Source: Paramarasmius palmivorus (Eukaryota > Basidiomycota > Agaricomycetes > Agaricales > Marasmiaceae). Taken from it: a DNA stretch of 64,000 bases. The translations under genes and the position numbers were made by a program. The notes under the pieces were generated by a model, which was not told the DNA's origin, searched no databases, and was given only the letters and a program-made list of their open reading frames with translations. Positions 60,795 through 64,000 of the stretch are shown piece by piece (position 1 is the first letter of the stretch; every line of letters starts with the position of its first letter). The DNA lies in assembly GCA_037176845.1 (NCBI GenBank), contig JAYKXP010000033.1:186001-250000 (forward strand), given 5' to 3'.

Positions 60795-62284
60795 ATGAAA
60801 TTCCTGAACCTGATTCTACTTCTGTGGATGGCTAGCTTGAGTCATTTCACTCTCTGGATTGTGACTGCTCAAGGATACGGCACAACAAATTGCACCGGTA
60901 TCGGGTTGTCTTGGTATACAGAGGCAGTTGGAGAAACTCCATGTAAGTACTTCATGCTCACTCTACTTCTTGGTATTCTGTCAATCGCTTCATAGGCAAA
61001 ACATACGAACGTCTACGTCAATTGTGCAATAGCACCTGTATGACTGCTTTGCCTTCCAAAAATGAACCTCACTTGATACGTTCAACAGACCAAATTGGCG
61101 TATTGAAGGTTCCTGCACCCCCGGACTTTTGTGACGATCAAGCTAGTAAGTAACCAGCTTGGGTCACTCTTTTGTCATTACACACGATATAGCTAATGAC
61201 TTTAATGATCACCACCGCAATGATCGCGTTTCAGCCGACTGTTGTTGCAATCATATCGCATTCTCTCTGAGTATGTTCTGTCTCGTGTGAGAACTATTCC
61301 GCGTTATCATCAAACTGTGTTCAATCAACAACGTTTCTTTAGATGTCAAGGCGGCGTTGGAGACAAAGGGATCGGTGTCGATGCGGAAAGCGGTTCCTAT
61401 CAAAATTATTTGAAAGGGGGTCGTACAGAGTTTTGCTCCGCGAGCTCCCAAACCAATACATCGCAAGTTCCTCGGATTTTGACGGTAGTAAATTTGCTGA
61501 CTGCGTACCCGGTTATAGGATACTCGGCGACGAAGTTCAAGTAGGCGTGTGTAGAAACAATATCAAAATCTTCGATAGACTGTACCCAATTGATTGGCCC
61601 GACGGTTCTTGGTGAGTTTTATTTCTTTTGCGTGCTCACTTATTGATACTCGACATACCAGGTCCTAGTAAGTTGCAAGTGTTGCTATTTGCTGCCGAAT
61701 CTAACGTTGATCTGTCAGTCGATATCTGAGTGAGAAGCTCACTTTAAGTTACAACGCCTGGGGTGAAGGAGCATTCACAAAATGTCCGAAAGCTTCAAGC
61801 TCGACAACAACTCCGCAGGCTACCTTCACATCCTTCGGAGGTGCATCAGATTCCTCTGAAACGAGAAACAAACCCGGTGCCCCTGCTATCGCAGGAATTG
61901 TACTAGGAGTGATTGCCGCTGTTGTCATGGCTATTGTGGCGACCTTGTGGCTTCTCAAGAAACGCAGGCAATCAGCGACGCTCCTGGTTGGCGGGCCTGA
62001 ATTTCCAATTGCACTGGGTGTGTCTAATCCATCCCGTCTCCTCGTTGACTTCATGGCGCCTGTTAGGTCCGCAGCAAGCTCCGACCACTAACCGCTCGGA
62101 AGTCGGTGTTCGAGTCCTGGAGATGCAGGAAGAGCAATCATATCATGATACACGTTCGGTGTCAATACGAGACACCTCACCCCGAGAGAGTCCCGGGAGT
62201 ACAGGAATTAGAGGAGGGCGCATGGATGTGGCACCATTATTAATTTCTTCCAGGAGTTTACCGCCGGCGTACGAGGAATTTTGA
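60795..62284 (+). CDS. single-pass membrane protein, Cys-rich ectodomain, LPPAY tail
   Basis: Nine exons: 60795-60942, 60996-61037, 61089-61145, 61235-61286, 61343-61462, 61519-61611, 61662-61667, 61719-62017, 62067-62284. They give 344 aa. A signal peptide (1-28) leads to an ectodomain with spaced Cys motifs (TPCKTYERLRQLC, DCCCN, CLVCQ), a pattern known from Agaricomycete surface proteins of unknown function. A Ser/Thr-rich stalk, one TM helix (AIAGIVLGVIAAVVMAIVA) and a basic stop-transfer KKRR follow; the cytoplasmic tail ends LPPAYEEF. Exon 7 is 6 nt and exon 5 uses a GC donor; both are required by comparison with the paralog at 62695. A sensor or wall-linked role is speculation. Confidence 0.82.
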
Positions 62285-62694
62285 AGGACTCGTACAGAGA
62301 CCGGACGGACTCATACAGCATATATTTGTTTATTGACATGGCACTCGTTGAAACAATGCGGAGTAAGAACCCAGTGACAGCCCCGATCACAGCGAGTCCG
62401 ATACTAGCTCGCGTCGGGGAAGTAAGTTGGCTAAAGCTTCCCCGATGGTATGCATCTGGTTGCGGGACTTTTTGCTGAAACATGAGGATTATCTCATCTG
62501 AGATTGTACTACATACTCCGCCCTACTAACAGCTTTGCATTTTCATGTATCGTTGCCAGTTTCCAGGTCGCAGGCTATCGTCTCAATGTGCCGACCTCCT
62601 ACGCTGCATTTCAGCACGACACGTTCAAGCGACCAAAAGCTACGTCCATATCCTTTTCTTTCAAGATACTTGGCAATTCAAAACTCGTGTCCCC
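62285..62694. other. spacer between convergent paralogs
   Basis: About 410 bp between the two tail-to-tail stop codons; no feature seen. Confidence 0.4.
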
Positions 62695-64000
62695 CTAATC
62701 CTCCACAAAATCCCCATACGCCGGAGGTAACCTTCCTGAAGGTATTCTTGACAACCGCCCAGCATCTATGTGCCTCGCACCCATGCCTCCTCGACGAGAG
62801 TAACTCGCTTCTGAATGTGTGTCATAGTACGATTGGGAACTTTGAGAAGTGGAGTCGTTAGAGTGACTGTATGTCGAAAGTATAGTAGCACTAGAAGGAG
62901 CTACGAATAGACATTAGTGAAGAAAAGAAAGGAAAGATAAAGAAAGCACCGTGTGGCTTCGTGGGGTTGTCACGGTATCCTGTGGCTGTGATTACTGGAA
63001 CTTCATAATGACTGTCCAACTGTTTGCGCTTCCTGAATTGCCACAGGGCCACTACAACTACAACGGCAATAGTACCAATGACTCCCACCACGATACCCAC
63101 GATAGCGCCACCTTCTATCTTGCTGCTGTCCTTTAGTTCCACAGTCAAAGATGAAGACCCGGAAGGCTCTGTTGAAGTAGTGAGACTCGGGATCCCTTGC
63201 GCTAGTGTTGTGTCGGAGCTGCTAGCAGAACTTGACGAAAGGTTCGGACACTTGGTGAATGCACCTTTTCCTAGTGCATTGAATTTTTTTGTGATCTGCG
63301 ACGTAGCATATATGCTACAAGATCCTGTGTTTTAGCATGGTGGTGTGACAGTGCAGTGACTTACTAGAACCTGGCATGGTTTGTCAATCAGTGTGAGCAT
63401 TGCAGAGTCGTGCCTCGTACCAAGAACCATCAGACCAAAAGGTTTCGTAAATCTGATCTGATATTCTGATATCATTCCTGCAAACACCATCTTGCACGTC
63501 TGTGGTCAACCTGAAATCGATCGACTCGCCACTGAAACTTTCGTCAAATATGTAACGTAGAAGAGACTCACGTTTTGTTAGTCTGAGGTGAGCAGAAGCT
63601 TTTACGGTCAGCTGTTAAATAGTCCTGATATGCCCCAACTCCTGCGTCTACGCCTGTCTGCTGTGGTCCTATACCAACTTGGCATCTGAAGACAGGAAGA
63701 GTCAATGTATATTTGTATCAAGGAAAGTGTGGACATACGTCAGGCATATCATACTCAGCGTAAACGCAATGTTGTTGCAGCAGCAGTCAGCTGCAGTAAT
63801 GAAGTTGAGCTTTCATTTAAGGTACGACGAAGGTTGACTAACCAACTTGATCGTCACAATAGTCCGGGGGCGTGTCTACCTTCAGAGTTCCCACACGGTC
63901 TGCAAAATAAATCAAAGAGGAATCGCAAGAAGGCGATCGAGATCCAGATACAATTGCTGTTGCATAACTGCCGTAGGCGTTCATACGTTCTACCTTGGCA
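62695..64000 (-). CDS. paralog of the 60795 membrane protein, truncated by window edge
   Basis: Visible exons are 64000-63952 (partial), 63899-63843, 63790-63739, 63685-63572, 63510-63421, 63370-63365 (6-nt microexon), 63314-62950 and 62900-62695. They read the same protein plan: RTYERLRQLCN, CDDQVADCCCNNIAF, FTKCP, a Ser-rich stalk, a TM helix (GGAIVGIVVGVIGTIAVVVVV), RKRKQ and a tail ending LPPAYGDF plus three residues. Exon lengths 57, 52 and 6 nt are identical to the partner's. The signal peptide and start lie right of the window. The two genes form an inverted tail-to-tail duplicate. Confidence 0.82.

Noticed and set aside
63300..63330. In-frame stop at the exon after the microexon in the minus paralog
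   Set aside because: It arises only with the acceptor at GTCGCAG; the upstream acceptor at CTTGTAG keeps the frame and aligns with the partner gene.

Overview
This window is nuclear DNA from a filamentous basidiomycete, most likely an Agaricomycete. Every gene I could model has many small introns, mostly 45-60 nt, with GT(R)AGT-type donors and a few GC-AG introns. The gene families (multi-pass membrane proteins with an RCYxIW motif, a DUF6533-type membrane protein, ERG2, a fungal P450) fit that group. Exon coordinates come from manual splicing checked by phase and by comparing paralogs; no search was run.

Left flank (0-11.6 kb), ordinary genes: an F-box protein (-) with a probable 1-nt frameshift; a secreted Ser/Thr/Pro-rich protein with an ADP-ribosyltransferase-like C-terminal domain (+); ERG2 sterol C8-isomerase (-); a gene-poor stretch with a possible F-box relic; a short-chain dehydrogenase (+); and a DUF6533-like membrane protein (+).

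Centre (11.9-60 kb), the main feature: an expanded family of seven-TM-like proteins, here called TM1-TM12. All gene-length copies share five exons with the same intron phases. Nine copies are open (TM1, 3, 4, 5, 6, 7, 8, 10, 11). TM2 is a pseudogene with a stop in the RCY motif. TM9 and TM12 are split by transposable elements that left clear target-site duplications. Two more relics lie at 20.7 and 35.5 kb. Six copies (TM2, 3, 6, 8, 9, 10) belong to a larger duplicated unit, A-repeat / TM gene / upstream module U / B-repeat, seen in direct orientation at 25.5-49.2 kb and inverted at 14.8-20.6 kb. A non-autonomous hAT-like element sits in one A-repeat. An intron-containing tRNA-Ile(AAT) lies between TM5 and TM6. 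A 2',3'-cyclic phosphodiesterase-like gene and a small GPI-type secreted protein lie between the units and TM11. A P450 lies between TM11 and TM12.

Right flank (60-64 kb): two tail-to-tail paralogs encoding single-pass membrane proteins with a Cys-rich ectodomain and a C-terminal LPPAY motif. The right copy runs off the window. Both carry a 6-nt microexon.

The TM array and its composite unit are the strongest candidate for something undescribed. Its function (for example receptor-like sensing) is inference from topology and copy-number expansion only.
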